Shown: positions 27,656 through 36,911, counted from the first letter of the stretch. The stretch is DNA of 64,000 nt from Terriglobia bacterium (GCA_020073565.1 JAIQEY010000016.1:39214-103213), one strand, 5' to 3'. Numbers and translations: made by a program. Notes: generated from the sequence alone by a model not told the origin.

Positions 27656-28741
27656 ATGACCTCTCTCGCCCCACCTTTCGACGCTCCGCGCTTCGAAAGC
27701 CTTCTTGTGGTACGCCTGAGTTCCATGGGGGACATCATTCACACGCTGCCCGCGGTTGCCGCGCTGCGCGAAGCCTTTCCGCACGCCACCCTCGGATGGC
27801 TGGTCGAAGAACGTTGGGCAGAACTGCTGTGCACGCTGCGCTATCCGCGCTCGGGACGTCGTTCCCCGCAGCGGCCCCTGATCGATCGCGTCCATTCCGT
27901 CAACACCGCGGAGTGGCGCCGGACGCTGCTTTCGTTCAACACCTGGCAGCAGATGGCGGTCGGCCTGAGCGAACTGCGCGGCGTCCGCTACGATGTGGCC
28001 ATTGATTTTCAGGGCGCCATTCGTTCCGCCCTGCTCGCGCGTTGGTCCGGCGCGCCCATCGTCTACGGTAGTGCTCAGCCGCGTGAGAATGCCGCCAGCA
28101 TGTGGTACACACGTCAGGTCCTCCCGAGCGGAACGCATGTGGTCGAGCAAGCGCTCGCGCTCGCCCAAGCCGTAATTCAACAACCCGCGCCGGACTCGCA
28201 GCTGACATTTCCCATCGACCCCGACGCTGAGCAGAAAGTTGCTGCCCTCGCCGCAGACAGTCACTCCTTTGCCATCCTGAACCCCGGCGCGGGCTGGGGC
28301 GCCAAACAGTGGCCTGCCGAACGCTACGGCGTGGTGGCGCGCGAACTTCAGAAAAATGGTATACAGTCGCTCGTAAATTACGGCCCCGGAGAAGAGGGAC
28401 TGGCCGTCGCGGTCGAAGCCGCCAGCGAAGGAACCGCGCGCAGAGTGTCGTGCTCGGTCGCGGAGTTGATCGCGGTCACGCGCCGCGCGCGCCTGTTCAT
28501 CGGAGGCGACACGGGCCCGATGCACCTGGCCGCGGCGCTGAACGTTCCGGTGGTGGCCATTTTTGGTCCGACGAATCCCGCGCGCAACGGCCCGTTCGGA
28601 ACGCGCTCGGTCGTGCTGCGTAGCGCCAGCAGCGCCACCAGTCACGCCCGCCTGCGTGAGCCAGAACCGGGGTTGCTCGAGATTACATCGGACGAGGTCG
28701 CGGCCGCGGCACGCCAGTTATTGCAGAACCACAGTGAATGA
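27656..28741 (+). CDS. glycosyltransferase family 9 (heptosyltransferase)
   Basis: GT9 enzymes transfer heptose from ADP-heptose to the LPS inner core. The ATG at 27656, just after the previous stop, leads into LLVVRLSSMGDIIHTLPA (about residues 16-33), the standard WaaC/WaaF start. The donor-binding segment GGDTGPMHLAAALNVPVV and IFGPTNPARNGP lie near the C-terminus. At 361 aa it is full length. I cannot decide between WaaC (heptose I) and WaaF (heptose II), though the start sequence and position after hldC fit WaaC. A longer upstream frame to 27527 overlaps hldC and is not needed. Confidence 0.9.
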   Translation: MTSLAPPFDAPRFESLLVVRLSSMGDIIHTLPAVAALREAFPHATLGWLVEERWAELLCTLRYPRSGRRSPQRPLIDRVHSVNTAEWRRTLLSFNTWQQMAVGLSELRGVRYDVAIDFQGAIRSALLARWSGAPIVYGSAQPRENAASMWYTRQVLPSGTHVVEQALALAQAVIQQPAPDSQLTFPIDPDAEQKVAALAADSHSFAILNPGAGWGAKQWPAERYGVVARELQKNGIQSLVNYGPGEEGLAVAVEAASEGTARRVSCSVAELIAVTRRARLFIGGDTGPMHLAAALNVPVVAIFGPTNPARNGPFGTRSVVLRSASSATSHARLREPEPGLLEITSDEVAAAARQLLQNHSE

Positions 28742-29306
28742 AGTGGCACAGTCCGAATCGCCAGCCGCACCCTCAACCTGGTCGCGGATAGCTCGCCGCG
28801 TGCGCGTCCCCCTGGGATTTGCCTTTGCAATCCTATACGTCTGGCTGGCTCAGCCCACCCGAACGTCGCTTTTTGTTGGCGGCCTGGTGTTGCTGCCCGG
28901 CTTGCTCCTGCGCGGATTTGCTTCCGGACACGTGCAAAAAGACAAGCAACTCACCACCAGTGGCCCCTATGCCTACACCCGCAATCCTCTCTACCTTGGT
29001 TCGCTGATCCTCGCTGCCGGATTCGCCGTCGCCGCGCGCAGTTGGTGGATCGTCGCAGTGATGATCGCGATGTTCGCCGCGATTTACGTTCCCGTCATCA
29101 CCGGTGAGGAACGCTACTTACGCCATACCTTCCCCGGCTACGACGACTACGCCCGCCAGGTGCCGCGCATATTGCCCCGGTTTGCGCCCTACCGCAGCCA
29201 GCAGAGCGCGTACTCTTCCGCGCGTTACTGGAAGCATCGCGAATACCAGGCCCTCCTCGGGTGCGCTGCCATACTGGCTATCCTTGTCATCAAGCTGGTG
29301 TGGTAG
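28734..29306 (+). CDS. isoprenylcysteine carboxyl methyltransferase-like membrane protein
   Basis: Starting at the GTG at 28734, 8 bases inside the end of the glycosyltransferase, the 190-aa protein has about four membrane helices. It carries the ICMT/PEMT motif TSGPYAYTRNPLYLGS (about residues 78-93) and EERYLRHTFPGYDDYARQVPR. Such proteins methylate small molecules or lipids with S-adenosylmethionine, and the substrate is unknown. Its place in the LPS operon suggests a lipid or envelope role, but that is inference only. Confidence 0.85.
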   Translation: MNEVAQSESPAAPSTWSRIARRVRVPLGFAFAILYVWLAQPTRTSLFVGGLVLLPGLLLRGFASGHVQKDKQLTTSGPYAYTRNPLYLGSLILAAGFAVAARSWWIVAVMIAMFAAIYVPVITGEERYLRHTFPGYDDYARQVPRILPRFAPYRSQQSAYSSARYWKHREYQALLGCAAILAILVIKLVW

Positions 29307-29346
29307 TCTGCCGTGGGGTTGCTTGAATCCAGTTGGATCGACAACG

Positions 29347-30165
29347 GTGCCGAGTCTCAAAAGCCATTGCCGCAGGGGCACGCTGATTGTGCTGGTTGGG
29401 CTCCTCTGCATCCTGCTTCTGGCGGTCGTGTTCGCGCAGCAACTTCCGCCAACCGCGTCCATCGGCGCCGCTCATGCTCAGATCACTCCTCCTCCGCCCA
29501 ACTATCTCTTCCCCGACGGTCGTGGATACGTTTACGTCGCCGAGTGGCACCTGATCACGGCGGGCACGGGCGTCGTAAAAATGGAAGCTGCCGGCAATGA
29601 GCGCAAGGTCACCGCCACGGCTGAATCACAGGGCGTGGTCAACGTAATTTTCCCGGTGCATGACCGCTTCGAATCCCGCTTTGACCCCCACACCTTTTGC
29701 TCACTTAGCATTTTCAAGCACAGCGAGGAAGGCTCGCACAGACGCGAGACGTCGATCCACCTCGATTACGCACACAAGAAAAGCGCGCTCGACGAGAAAA
29801 ATCTGAAGACCGGCGAGACCAAGCATGTAGAGAACGATCTGCCCGGATGCGCGACCGACGTCATCACCGGCTTTTACTATATGCAGTCGCTGCCGCTGCA
29901 ACTCGGGTCCACCTACGAATTCCCGATCAGTGACGGAAAAACCACCACCGTTCGAGCCACGGTCGAAAAGCGCGAGCATGTGAGAGTGCCAGCGGGTACA
30001 TTTGAAGCCGTTCTGGTCACGGCCGAAGCCATCAACGGTCCGCTGCAGAGCAAAGGCAAAGTGTGGGTCTGGTATTCCGACGACGCCAGCCACAGTCCGA
30101 TCCAGATGCGCGCCAAACTTGGCTGGGGCACGCTCTTGTTCCGGCTGCAGAGAATCGAGAAGTAA
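29347..30165 (+). CDS. exported DUF3108-like protein
   Basis: From the GTG at 29347 the 272-aa protein has an N-terminal signal or anchor segment (LIVLVGLLCILLLAVVFAQQ in two parts, about residues 12-31). A beta-rich domain follows, with EWHLITAGTGVVKME, SEEGSHRRE, DVITGFYYMQSLPL and VPAGTFEAVLVTAE. This is the arrangement of DUF3108 periplasmic proteins found next to envelope genes. The function is unknown. It is the last gene of the LPS-associated run. The exact start is uncertain because several GTG/TTG codons lie within 30 bases. Confidence 0.8.
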   Translation: MPSLKSHCRRGTLIVLVGLLCILLLAVVFAQQLPPTASIGAAHAQITPPPPNYLFPDGRGYVYVAEWHLITAGTGVVKMEAAGNERKVTATAESQGVVNVIFPVHDRFESRFDPHTFCSLSIFKHSEEGSHRRETSIHLDYAHKKSALDEKNLKTGETKHVENDLPGCATDVITGFYYMQSLPLQLGSTYEFPISDGKTTTVRATVEKREHVRVPAGTFEAVLVTAEAINGPLQSKGKVWVWYSDDASHSPIQMRAKLGWGTLLFRLQRIEK

Positions 30166-30329
30166 GAGCGTCGATCTGCAAGTGCGTTTTCTCATTTTGA
30201 GAACCACTCAACCCATTGAATTACCTGCGTAATCTCAATCTGACGTTACCGCTTGGAACTTCGTCTCAATTCGACGAAATTGGGTCTGCAACAATCGGCT
30301 CCGGCAGTTCCCCTTAAGGAGTGGATACG

Positions 30330-31106
30330 ATGACCTCAATTTACTACTCCGCAGTCTGGACTGACTCAGGCTGCCTGCTCAGTTGCTGGCACGAGCATCC
30401 GACGATCAACGAAGCGGCTGCATGCATCAACAACGCTGGTTCCTACGTCTTGGCAATTGAGAATGGTGTGCTGCGAGCTCTGACGGTAGAAGAGGAGGCA
30501 GAGTTTCAGCGTGCGATCTTCGCACCTCTCTCTGATAAGCCGGCACTGGATGCGATACGGGCAGCACAAGAGCGGTACAGGAACGACGGGACTAGATACG
30601 CGGTAATGGCGAGAATCAAGGTAGCAGGTCACTACACGTGGACCACATGGATGACTTATGGCACCTACGGCGAGGCTGCGGCACGTGCCGGAACAGGCCA
30701 TAGGGTTGTGGCCTTCGGCTCTCCCCAATGGGTAGAGCTGAGGAAGCACACCGAACCTGCTTGGGCCGACGAAGAGCCCGAAGAGTGCAAGCGCACAACG
30801 CGCTCTCCCAATGGTCCAACCCGGCGCGAAGGCGACACGTTAGTTGAGTACGTAAACCGCTCTCTTGAGGCGTATGGGGTCAGTCAGCCGACTCCGACTG
30901 GGGAAGAAAACAGCTATTCGCATGTCGCGCGTGGACCGCTTCTCGTATGGATCTCTGATTTCGTTGGCTTCGTTGTAGATTGGCTCTATAAGTGGGAAAC
31001 CAGAGAACTCGAACGAATCTACGCCCTTCAAGTACCGGCGTGGTTGGAGGCGCTCGGGAAACGTGTCAGGCGCGTTCTCAAGCACGAAGCGCCAAGCAGT
31101 CGTTGA
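30330..31106 (+). CDS. hypothetical protein, orphan
   Basis: The ATG at 30330 has a strong AAGGAG site 8 bases upstream. The alternative GTG at 30321 lies in that site. The 258-aa product has no recognised domain. The first 80 residues look globular (IYYSAVWTDSGCLLSCWHEH, conserved-looking Cys/His). A Trp/Tyr-rich middle is followed by a hydrophobic segment about 210-225 and a basic C-terminal helix. Base composition and codon use look less GC-rich than the neighbours, so horizontal acquisition is possible. Confidence 0.7.
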   Translation: MTSIYYSAVWTDSGCLLSCWHEHPTINEAAACINNAGSYVLAIENGVLRALTVEEEAEFQRAIFAPLSDKPALDAIRAAQERYRNDGTRYAVMARIKVAGHYTWTTWMTYGTYGEAAARAGTGHRVVAFGSPQWVELRKHTEPAWADEEPEECKRTTRSPNGPTRREGDTLVEYVNRSLEAYGVSQPTPTGEENSYSHVARGPLLVWISDFVGFVVDWLYKWETRELERIYALQVPAWLEALGKRVRRVLKHEAPSSR

Positions 31107-31234
31107 GCAATGCGGCTGTCCATATCGAAGTCTGCTGCGAAGGTGTGCTTCAAAGTCGGAAGCAAGAGGTGAAAGTTCTGCCCGTTTGACTCCCTCCGAC
31201 ACGCTGGGCTAGCCTCGTAGGTTCATTCCAGCCC

Positions 31235-32956
31235 ATGCGTATACAACTCAGGTTACTTTCCTTTTGCTCGCTCGCGGCCGTCTTCGCCACAACTCTTGCA
31301 GGGGCCCCTCTCCGGCCCACGCACGCCTCGCACGCGATCGTCGCCAGTGTCCACGAACTGGCCTCCCGCGCCGGCTTAGACATGATGCAATCCGGAGGCA
31401 ATGCCGTAGACGCTGCCGTGGCCACCGGCTTCGCACTGGCCGTTGTCCATCCGCAGGCTGGAAACCTCGGCGGAGGCGGTTTCTTCCTTCTCCGGACCGG
31501 AGCCGGCGAAATCCACTTCATTGACTTCCGCGAAAAAGCCCCGTCCGCCGCAACCGAGAACATGTATCTCGATGCGCAGGGCAACGTCATCAAAGACCTG
31601 AGTGTCATCGGATATAAATCCATCGGCGTCCCCGGCTCTGTGGCTGGCCTGGTTTACGCCGAAAAGAAATACGGCAAGCTCTCGCTCGAAAAAGTAATCG
31701 CGCCCGCCATCAAGCTCGCCCGCGAAGGCTTTGCCCTTGCCTACGAAGACGCCGAAGACCTGAAAGACGAAGACCTCGCCAAGTTCGCCGATTCCAAGCG
31801 CATTTTCCAACGGGACGGCGACGTCTACAGACCCGGCGAAATCCTGAAGCAGCCCGAACTGGCGCGCACGCTGGAACGCATCGCCAAAAACCCCGGTGAC
31901 TTTTACCACGGAGCCCTGGCGCGCGAACTGGCCGCCGCCATCCAAAAAGGCGGAGGCCTGGTCACTGCCGCCGACCTGGCCAACTACGAAGTCAAGGAAC
32001 GTGAGCCCGTGCGCGGCGCCTATCGTGGATACGACATTATCAGCGCCCCGCCGCCTTCGTCCGGCGGAATTGCTCTCGTAGAGATCCTCAACATCCTCGA
32101 AGGCTTCGACTTCGCCAAGTTCGGCAACCGCTCCGCCGCAGCGATCCACTTGACCTCTGAAGCCTTCCGTCGCGCCTTCTACGATCGCGCCGAATTTCTT
32201 GGCGATCCAGACTTCGCGAGAATCCCCGTCCCCCAACTCATCGACAAGAAATACGCGGCTGCCTGGAGCGACTCTATCGACCCCAACCACGCCAGTGCGA
32301 GCAACGACCTGAAGCGTCCGCCCTTCAACGAACTCGAACGCGTCGCTCACCTGAGCCCGAGCGCCATCCGCGAACCCGAAAATACCACCCACTATTCCGC
32401 AGTCGATCCCGAAGGCAACGCCGTCGCCGTCACCACCACGCTCAACGACTCCTTCGGCTCGCGCGTTACCGCCGACGGGCTGGGCTTCCTGCTCAACGAC
32501 GAGATGGACGACTTCGCCTCGAAGCAAGGCGTCCCCAACGCCTACGGACTCATCCAGGGCCCCGCCAACGCCATCGGCCCCAACAAGCGCCCGCTCTCGG
32601 CCATGACCCCAACTATCGTGCTCAAAGACGGCAAACTTTTGCTCGTGCTCGGATCGCCCGGCGGCCCCAGCATCATCACAACCGTCGCAAACATCCTGAT
32701 GGGAGTGGTCGATTTCGGTCTCGATATCCAGGAAGCGGTCAACGCCCCCCGGTTTCATCATCAGTGGCTCCCCGATCAGATTCGTGTCGAAGACAGCCTT
32801 TCTCCCGATACAATGAACCTTCTACGATCCAAGGGACACAAACTGGACGTCCGGCATTTCTGGGGAGACGGCGAGTGCATCATGATCGATCCCAAGACGG
32901 GCGAACGCTTGGGCGCAAGCGACGGACGGAATAACGGGAAGGCGGTGGGCTACTGA
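31235..32956 (+). CDS. ggt: gamma-glutamyltransferase (glutathione hydrolase)
   Basis: GGT cleaves or transfers the gamma-glutamyl group of glutathione and related peptides in the periplasm. It has a signal peptide (about residues 1-23) and the large-subunit start HAIVASVHELAS...GGNAVDAAVATGFAL. The autoprocessing site is ENTTHYSAVD, where a Thr (about 384) becomes the N-terminus of the small subunit. Later segments are LNDEMDDF and SPGGPSIITT. At 573 aa it has the expected length. Its stop overlaps the next start (TGATG). Confidence 0.94.
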   Translation: MRIQLRLLSFCSLAAVFATTLAGAPLRPTHASHAIVASVHELASRAGLDMMQSGGNAVDAAVATGFALAVVHPQAGNLGGGGFFLLRTGAGEIHFIDFREKAPSAATENMYLDAQGNVIKDLSVIGYKSIGVPGSVAGLVYAEKKYGKLSLEKVIAPAIKLAREGFALAYEDAEDLKDEDLAKFADSKRIFQRDGDVYRPGEILKQPELARTLERIAKNPGDFYHGALARELAAAIQKGGGLVTAADLANYEVKEREPVRGAYRGYDIISAPPPSSGGIALVEILNILEGFDFAKFGNRSAAAIHLTSEAFRRAFYDRAEFLGDPDFARIPVPQLIDKKYAAAWSDSIDPNHASASNDLKRPPFNELERVAHLSPSAIREPENTTHYSAVDPEGNAVAVTTTLNDSFGSRVTADGLGFLLNDEMDDFASKQGVPNAYGLIQGPANAIGPNKRPLSAMTPTIVLKDGKLLLVLGSPGGPSIITTVANILMGVVDFGLDIQEAVNAPRFHHQWLPDQIRVEDSLSPDTMNLLRSKGHKLDVRHFWGDGECIMIDPKTGERLGASDGRNNGKAVGY

Positions 32957-33777
32957 TGCAGAGGGCGGTATCCACATACGTCTATGTCAAAGAGCGGCTC
33001 CATCCGGGACTGCTCGACGAACTGGTGAAAGCCGGGGCGCAGGCGATCGAGATCTTTGCCGCTCGCCAGCACTTCGACTACGCGAACCGCAAGCAGCACG
33101 TCCGCGAAATCGCCGAGTGGTTCCGCTCCACCGGTACCCCGCTGAATTCGGTCCACGCGCCACTGTATGCGGACTACGAGTGGGGACGCACCGGCGCTCC
33201 ACCCGTCAACATTGCCTCCACCGACCGCGCCGGACGCATCGAAGCCATGGACGAAATCAAGCGTGCGCTCGAAGTCGCGGAACACATTCCCTACCGCTTC
33301 CTGGTGCAGCACATCGGCAATCCCAACGACGAATTCGACGAGAAGAAATTCGAAGCTGCGATGACGTCCGTCGAACATCTGCGTGCCTTCGCCAGGCCGC
33401 TGGGCGTCCGCATTCTGGTCGAAAACATCCCCAACGAACTTTCCACGCCCGAGCGCCTCGTCGAATTCATTCGCACCATGCACTTCGACGACATCGGTGT
33501 TTGCTTCGATTGCGGCCACGCGCACATGATGAACGGCATTCCCGAAGCCTTCGAAACTCTAAAAGACCACATCTGCTCGACTCACGTGCACGACAATCTC
33601 AAAGAGAAAGACTCGCACCTCTGGCCGGGCCAGGGCTCCATCGACTGGAAGCAAACCATGGAATTGCTGCGCACCGCCCCGCAAACGCCGCCCCTGTTGC
33701 TGGAAATCGACGGCGAAGAAAAGAAAAGCCCGAGCGAAGACGTAAGCGCAGCCTTCCGCAAACTGGAAGAATCGTAA
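32956..33777 (+). CDS. sugar phosphate isomerase/epimerase family TIM barrel
   Basis: A xylose-isomerase-like (AP endonuclease 2) TIM barrel with metal-binding motifs: GAQAIEIFA, VHAPLYADY, VQHIGNP, LVENIPNE, CFDCGHAHM and STHVHDN. At 273 aa it is normal for the family. The substrate cannot be inferred. It starts with TGATG overlap to ggt, so the two are co-translated; a role linked to glutathione or peptide products is conceivable but unsupported. Confidence 0.88.
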   Translation: MQRAVSTYVYVKERLHPGLLDELVKAGAQAIEIFAARQHFDYANRKQHVREIAEWFRSTGTPLNSVHAPLYADYEWGRTGAPPVNIASTDRAGRIEAMDEIKRALEVAEHIPYRFLVQHIGNPNDEFDEKKFEAAMTSVEHLRAFARPLGVRILVENIPNELSTPERLVEFIRTMHFDDIGVCFDCGHAHMMNGIPEAFETLKDHICSTHVHDNLKEKDSHLWPGQGSIDWKQTMELLRTAPQTPPLLLEIDGEEKKSPSEDVSAAFRKLEES

Positions 33778-33780
33778 ATC

Positions 33781-33956
33781 TACCGCCGAGACGCCGAGAG
33801 CGCCGAGAACTCTTTGGAGATTTGCGATCCTGAGTGGAGCGAAGGATCTGTTGTTCGTTAGCTGCGCAGAAAGACTGGGGCTTCCAGGTCCGCTCCGACC
33901 CGCGAGACAAGAGGAATAAGATTTTCTCGGCGGCCTCGGCGTCTCGGCGGTGAAAA
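33781..33956. repeat. inverted pair of CCGCCGAGACGCCGAGA repeats without a gene between
   Basis: The left arm (33781-33810) and right arm (33922-33956) are inverted copies of a period 8-9 CGCCGAGA repeat. About 110 bases between them hold no ORF, only a GATCCTGAGTGGAGCGAAGG-type repeat. The same arms bracket the GxxExxY gene at 35295-35814. Confidence 0.8.
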
Positions 33957-33963
33957 AAGGTTT

Positions 33964-35289
33964 ATGTCCGCACCCATCAGCACCATTGCAGAAATCGGCA
34001 AACACGAAGGCCAGCCCGTCACCATCCGCGGATGGCTCTACAACCTCCGCGAAAGCGGCAAACTCCTCTTCCCGCAATTCCGAGATGGAAGCGGCGTCAT
34101 CCAGGGCGTTGTCCCGAAAAACGCCGTCCCGCCCGAAGTCTTCGACGCCATCAAAGGCCTGACGCAAGAATCCAGCGTCATTGTCGAAGGCCAAGTCCGC
34201 GCCGACAAGCGCGCTCCCGGCGGCTACGAACTCGACGTCTCGAACGTCCAGGTCCTGCAGCGTGTCCCTGAGACTGATCCCTACCCGATCACGCCCAAAG
34301 AGCACGGCACCGACTTCTTAATGGAGCACCGCCACCTTTGGCTCCGTTCCCAGCGCCAGACTGCCATTTTGCGCGTGCGCGCTGAAATCATCCGTGCCGT
34401 GCGTGATTTCTTTGACAGCAACGGGTTCACGCTCACAGACCCACCCATCATCACGCCCGCCGCCTGCGAAGGCACCACCACGCTCTTCCCGGTCGACTAC
34501 TTCGAAGAGCAGGCTTACCTCACGCAGTCCGGGCAACTTTATATCGAAGCAACAGCCATGGCGCTCGGCAAGGTCTATTCCTTCGGCCCAACCTTCCGCG
34601 CGGAGAAATCGAAAACCCGCCGCCACCTGACCGAGTTCTGGATGGTCGAACCGGAAATCGCGTACGGCACACTCGACGACCTGATGGAACTGGCCGAGGG
34701 CCTTCTATGCTTCCTGGTGAAACGCTGTCTCGAACGCCGCCGAGTTGACTTGCAAACCATCGGCCGTGACATCGCCAAGCTCGAAAAAATCGAGCCGCCC
34801 TTCCCGCGCATCACCTACGACGAGGCCGTCAAGAGCCTCCAGGAAGGCCACGCCCAAGGAAAGTTGGAAAACAAGTTCGAATGGGGAGGCGACTTGGGCT
34901 CGCCCGACGAAACCTATCTCTCCTCGCAGTACGACAAGCCGGTCATGGTCCATCGCTATCCCGCGAGCGTCAAAGCGTTCTACATGGAACCGGACCCGCA
35001 GCGCCCCGAACTCGCGCTGTGCGTCGACGTACTCGCGCCCGAAGGCTATGGCGAAATCATCGGAGGATCGCAGCGTATGGCGTCGCACGATCTGCTCCTC
35101 CAGCGCATCCGCGAGCACAATCTGCCTGAAGAGGCCTTCAAGTGGTATCTTGACCTGCGCAAGTACGGCAGCGTTCCTCACGGAGGCTTCGGCATGGGCA
35201 TCGAACGCGCCGTAGCCTGGATCTGCGGCTTGGAGCACGTGCGGGAAACAATCCCCTTCCCGCGCATGCTGTATCGTCTGTACCCGTAG
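33964..35289 (+). CDS. asnS: asparaginyl-tRNA synthetase
   Basis: A class IIb synthetase with an N-terminal OB fold ([16 protein letters not shown], about residues 18-33). The catalytic domain follows: motif 2 ([22 protein letters not shown] split around residue 215) and motif 3 ([12 protein letters not shown], about 413). The C-terminus ends [12 protein letters not shown], typical of AsnS. At 441 aa it is full length. The ATG is preceded by AAAAAAGG at the edge of a repeat. The presence of asnS means Asn-tRNA can be charged directly. Confidence 0.96.
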   Translation: MSAPISTIAEIGKHEGQPVTIRGWLYNLRESGKLLFPQFRDGSGVIQGVVPKNAVPPEVFDAIKGLTQESSVIVEGQVRADKRAPGGYELDVSNVQVLQRVPETDPYPITPKEHGTDFLMEHRHLWLRSQRQTAILRVRAEIIRAVRDFFDSNGFTLTDPPIITPAACEGTTTLFPVDYFEEQAYLTQSGQLYIEATAMALGKVYSFGPTFRAEKSKTRRHLTEFWMVEPEIAYGTLDDLMELAEGLLCFLVKRCLERRRVDLQTIGRDIAKLEKIEPPFPRITYDEAVKSLQEGHAQGKLENKFEWGGDLGSPDETYLSSQYDKPVMVHRYPASVKAFYMEPDPQRPELALCVDVLAPEGYGEIIGGSQRMASHDLLLQRIREHNLPEEAFKWYLDLRKYGSVPHGGFGMGIERAVAWICGLEHVRETIPFPRMLYRLYP

Positions 35290-35294
35290 AAGTT

Positions 35295-35334
35295 TTCACC
35301 GCCGAGACGCCGAGAGCGCCGAGAACACCGAGAA
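35295..35334. repeat. left inverted repeat flanking the GxxExxY gene
   Basis: TTTTCACCGCCGAGACGCC and following CGCCGAGA-type units end one base before the ATG at 35335. The reverse complement is at 35779-35814. Confidence 0.85.
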
Positions 35335-35765
35335 ATGCAGAATAAGGAAAGTCTCGATGAGATCACTCGCCGCATCATCGGCGCAGCGATTGAGGTTCAT
35401 CGTCATCTCGGTCCGGGACTGCTGGAATCTGCTTACGAATCATGCCTGGTCTTTGAATTGAAGCGGCTCGGATTGAAACTCGAGGAGCAGAAGCCGCTGC
35501 CAGTCATCTACAAAGACGTGAAGCTCGAGTGCGGCTACAGGATGGACTTAGTCGTAGAAAACGAAATCATCATCGAGATCAAAGCGGTAGAAAATTACTT
35601 CCGATTCACGAAGCACAACTTCTCTCGTACCTGCGGCTGGCCAACAAGAAGGTTGGCTTGTTAATGAACTTCCATGTCGCTGTTCTTAAGAATGGACTGA
35701 AACGAATCGTAAATGAATTTCCAGATGCACAGTGGGCGAAAAGACAAACGCCCCAACTGGAGTAA
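35335..35765 (+). pseudogene. GxxExxY protein (PD-(D/E)XK nuclease-like), frameshifted
   Basis: The first frame (35335-35664) gives the family hallmarks: GAAIEVHRHLGPGLLESAYE (GxxExxY) and a nuclease-like core MDLVVENEIIIEIKAVE with Asp and ExK. After EIKAVEN it departs from the family and soon stops. The -1 frame restores the expected continuation (LLPIHEAQLLSYLRL...KVGLLMNFHV...RIVNEF) up to 35765. The break is at the AAAA run 35591-35594, consistent with loss of one A (five expected). It could be a true pseudogene, a sequencing error, or recoding. The gene is bracketed by inverted repeats. Confidence 0.85.
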
Positions 35766-35778
35766 ATGAAGCCCTAAG

Positions 35779-35814
35779 GTTTTCTCGGTGCTCTCGGCGT
35801 CTCGGCGGTGAAAA
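35779..35814. repeat. right inverted repeat flanking the GxxExxY gene
   Basis: TTTTCTCGGTGCTCTCGGCG... is the near-perfect reverse complement of 35295-35334. It runs to the arginase start region, so the arginase leader is repeat-derived. Confidence 0.85.
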
Positions 35815-35816
35815 AT

Positions 35817-36764
35817 ATGGTCCACACTACAAGAGCGTCCTTCTCCACCATCACCCCGCGCCAGATTCGCGTGATCGGCGTGCCCCTGGATCTCGGCCAG
35901 TCCCGCCGCGGTGTTGACATGGGTCCTTCCGCCGTCCGCGTTGCCGGTCTCGAAGCGCGTCTTGAAGCCATCGGCCACGTCGTCGAAGATGCCGGCAACA
36001 TTGCCGTTGCCATTCCCGAACAGAAGAAAGTAGGCGATGCCAGTTCCAAGTACCTGAAGGAAATCACCGCCACCTGCACCAAGAGCGCCGACCTGGTTCT
36101 GAAGACTCTCGAAGCCGGCAAAGTCCCACTGGTCCTCGGCGGAGATCACTCGGTCGCTGCGGGTACAGTCTCTGGAGTCGCCGAGTTCTACCGGCGCCAG
36201 AACCAGAAAATCGGCCTGCTCTGGATCGACGCGCACACCGACATGAACACGCCCGACTCTTCGCCCAGCGGCAACGTGCACGGCATGCCGCTCGCCTCGC
36301 TGATGGGACTTCCTCCCGCCGAATTGGGCAACATCTACGACTTCTCGCCCAAAGTTCAGCCGGAGAACTGCGTGCTGGTCGGCATTCGCGACGTCGACAA
36401 TTTCGAAAAAGAGAACATCCGAAGAGCGGGCGTCGAGGTCTTCACCATGCGTGACATTGACGAGCGGGGCATGCGCGCCGTGATGGAAGAAGCGCTTCGC
36501 ATGGCCGGACGCGGCACGGCCGGCTACCACGTTTCCCTCGACATGGACTGGATTGATCCTGAAGACGCGCCCGGAGTCGGTACTCCCGTCTGGGGTGGCG
36601 CCACCTATCGCGAAGCGCACCTGGCGATGGAAATCATCGCCGACCACGGACGCATGCTGAGTTTCGAAATCGTGGAGGTAAATCCCGTCATCGACGAACG
36701 CAACCAGACTGCCGACTTGGCGGTGGAGTTGGCTCTCTCGGCGTTTGGAAAGAAAATCCTGTAA
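35817..36764 (+). CDS. rocF: arginase
   Basis: Arginase hydrolyses arginine to ornithine and urea. Manganese-binding motifs are GGDHSVA (about residue 106), DAHTDMN (about 137) and SLDMDWIDPEDAPGVGTP (about 240), plus a C-terminal EIVEVNP. The 315-aa product from the ATG at 35817 has the family length; a GTG at 35808 would lie within the repeat. Together with the argF-G-H operon the cell can both make and degrade arginine. Confidence 0.93.
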   Translation: MVHTTRASFSTITPRQIRVIGVPLDLGQSRRGVDMGPSAVRVAGLEARLEAIGHVVEDAGNIAVAIPEQKKVGDASSKYLKEITATCTKSADLVLKTLEAGKVPLVLGGDHSVAAGTVSGVAEFYRRQNQKIGLLWIDAHTDMNTPDSSPSGNVHGMPLASLMGLPPAELGNIYDFSPKVQPENCVLVGIRDVDNFEKENIRRAGVEVFTMRDIDERGMRAVMEEALRMAGRGTAGYHVSLDMDWIDPEDAPGVGTPVWGGATYREAHLAMEIIADHGRMLSFEIVEVNPVIDERNQTADLAVELALSAFGKKIL

Positions 36765-36772
36765 CAGAACTA

Positions 36773-36839
36773 TCCACAGAGGACACAAGGTGCACAGAGG
36801 AAGTCGGTTCCCCTGTGTGCCTCTGTGCCCTCTGTGGTA
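36773..36839. repeat. inverted repeat of the CACAGAGGACACA type
   Basis: Left arm 36773-36801 (CCACAGAGGACACAAGG...) and right arm 36812-36839 (CCTCTGTGCCCTCTGTGG) are inverted. The pattern is related in style, though not sequence-identical, to 11228-11335. Confidence 0.75.
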
Positions 36840-36864
36840 AAGATTTTGCCCTCCAAAATCAAAC

Positions 36865-36887
36865 GGCGGAGCCCAATCGGCCCCGCC
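36865..36887 (-). terminator. Rho-independent terminator of the CsgG-like gene
   Basis: Read on the minus strand, a 9-bp GC stem (one mismatch) closes a 5-base loop and is followed by a T-rich GTTTGATTTTGG, 25 bases after the stop at 36912. Confidence 0.65.
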
Positions 36888-36911
36888 GTCAATCTTCGAA
36901 CCGGATGCGAT

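Noticed and set aside
31376..32761. 461-codon minus-strand frame opposite ggt
   Set aside because: Shadow of ggt with no recognisable protein.
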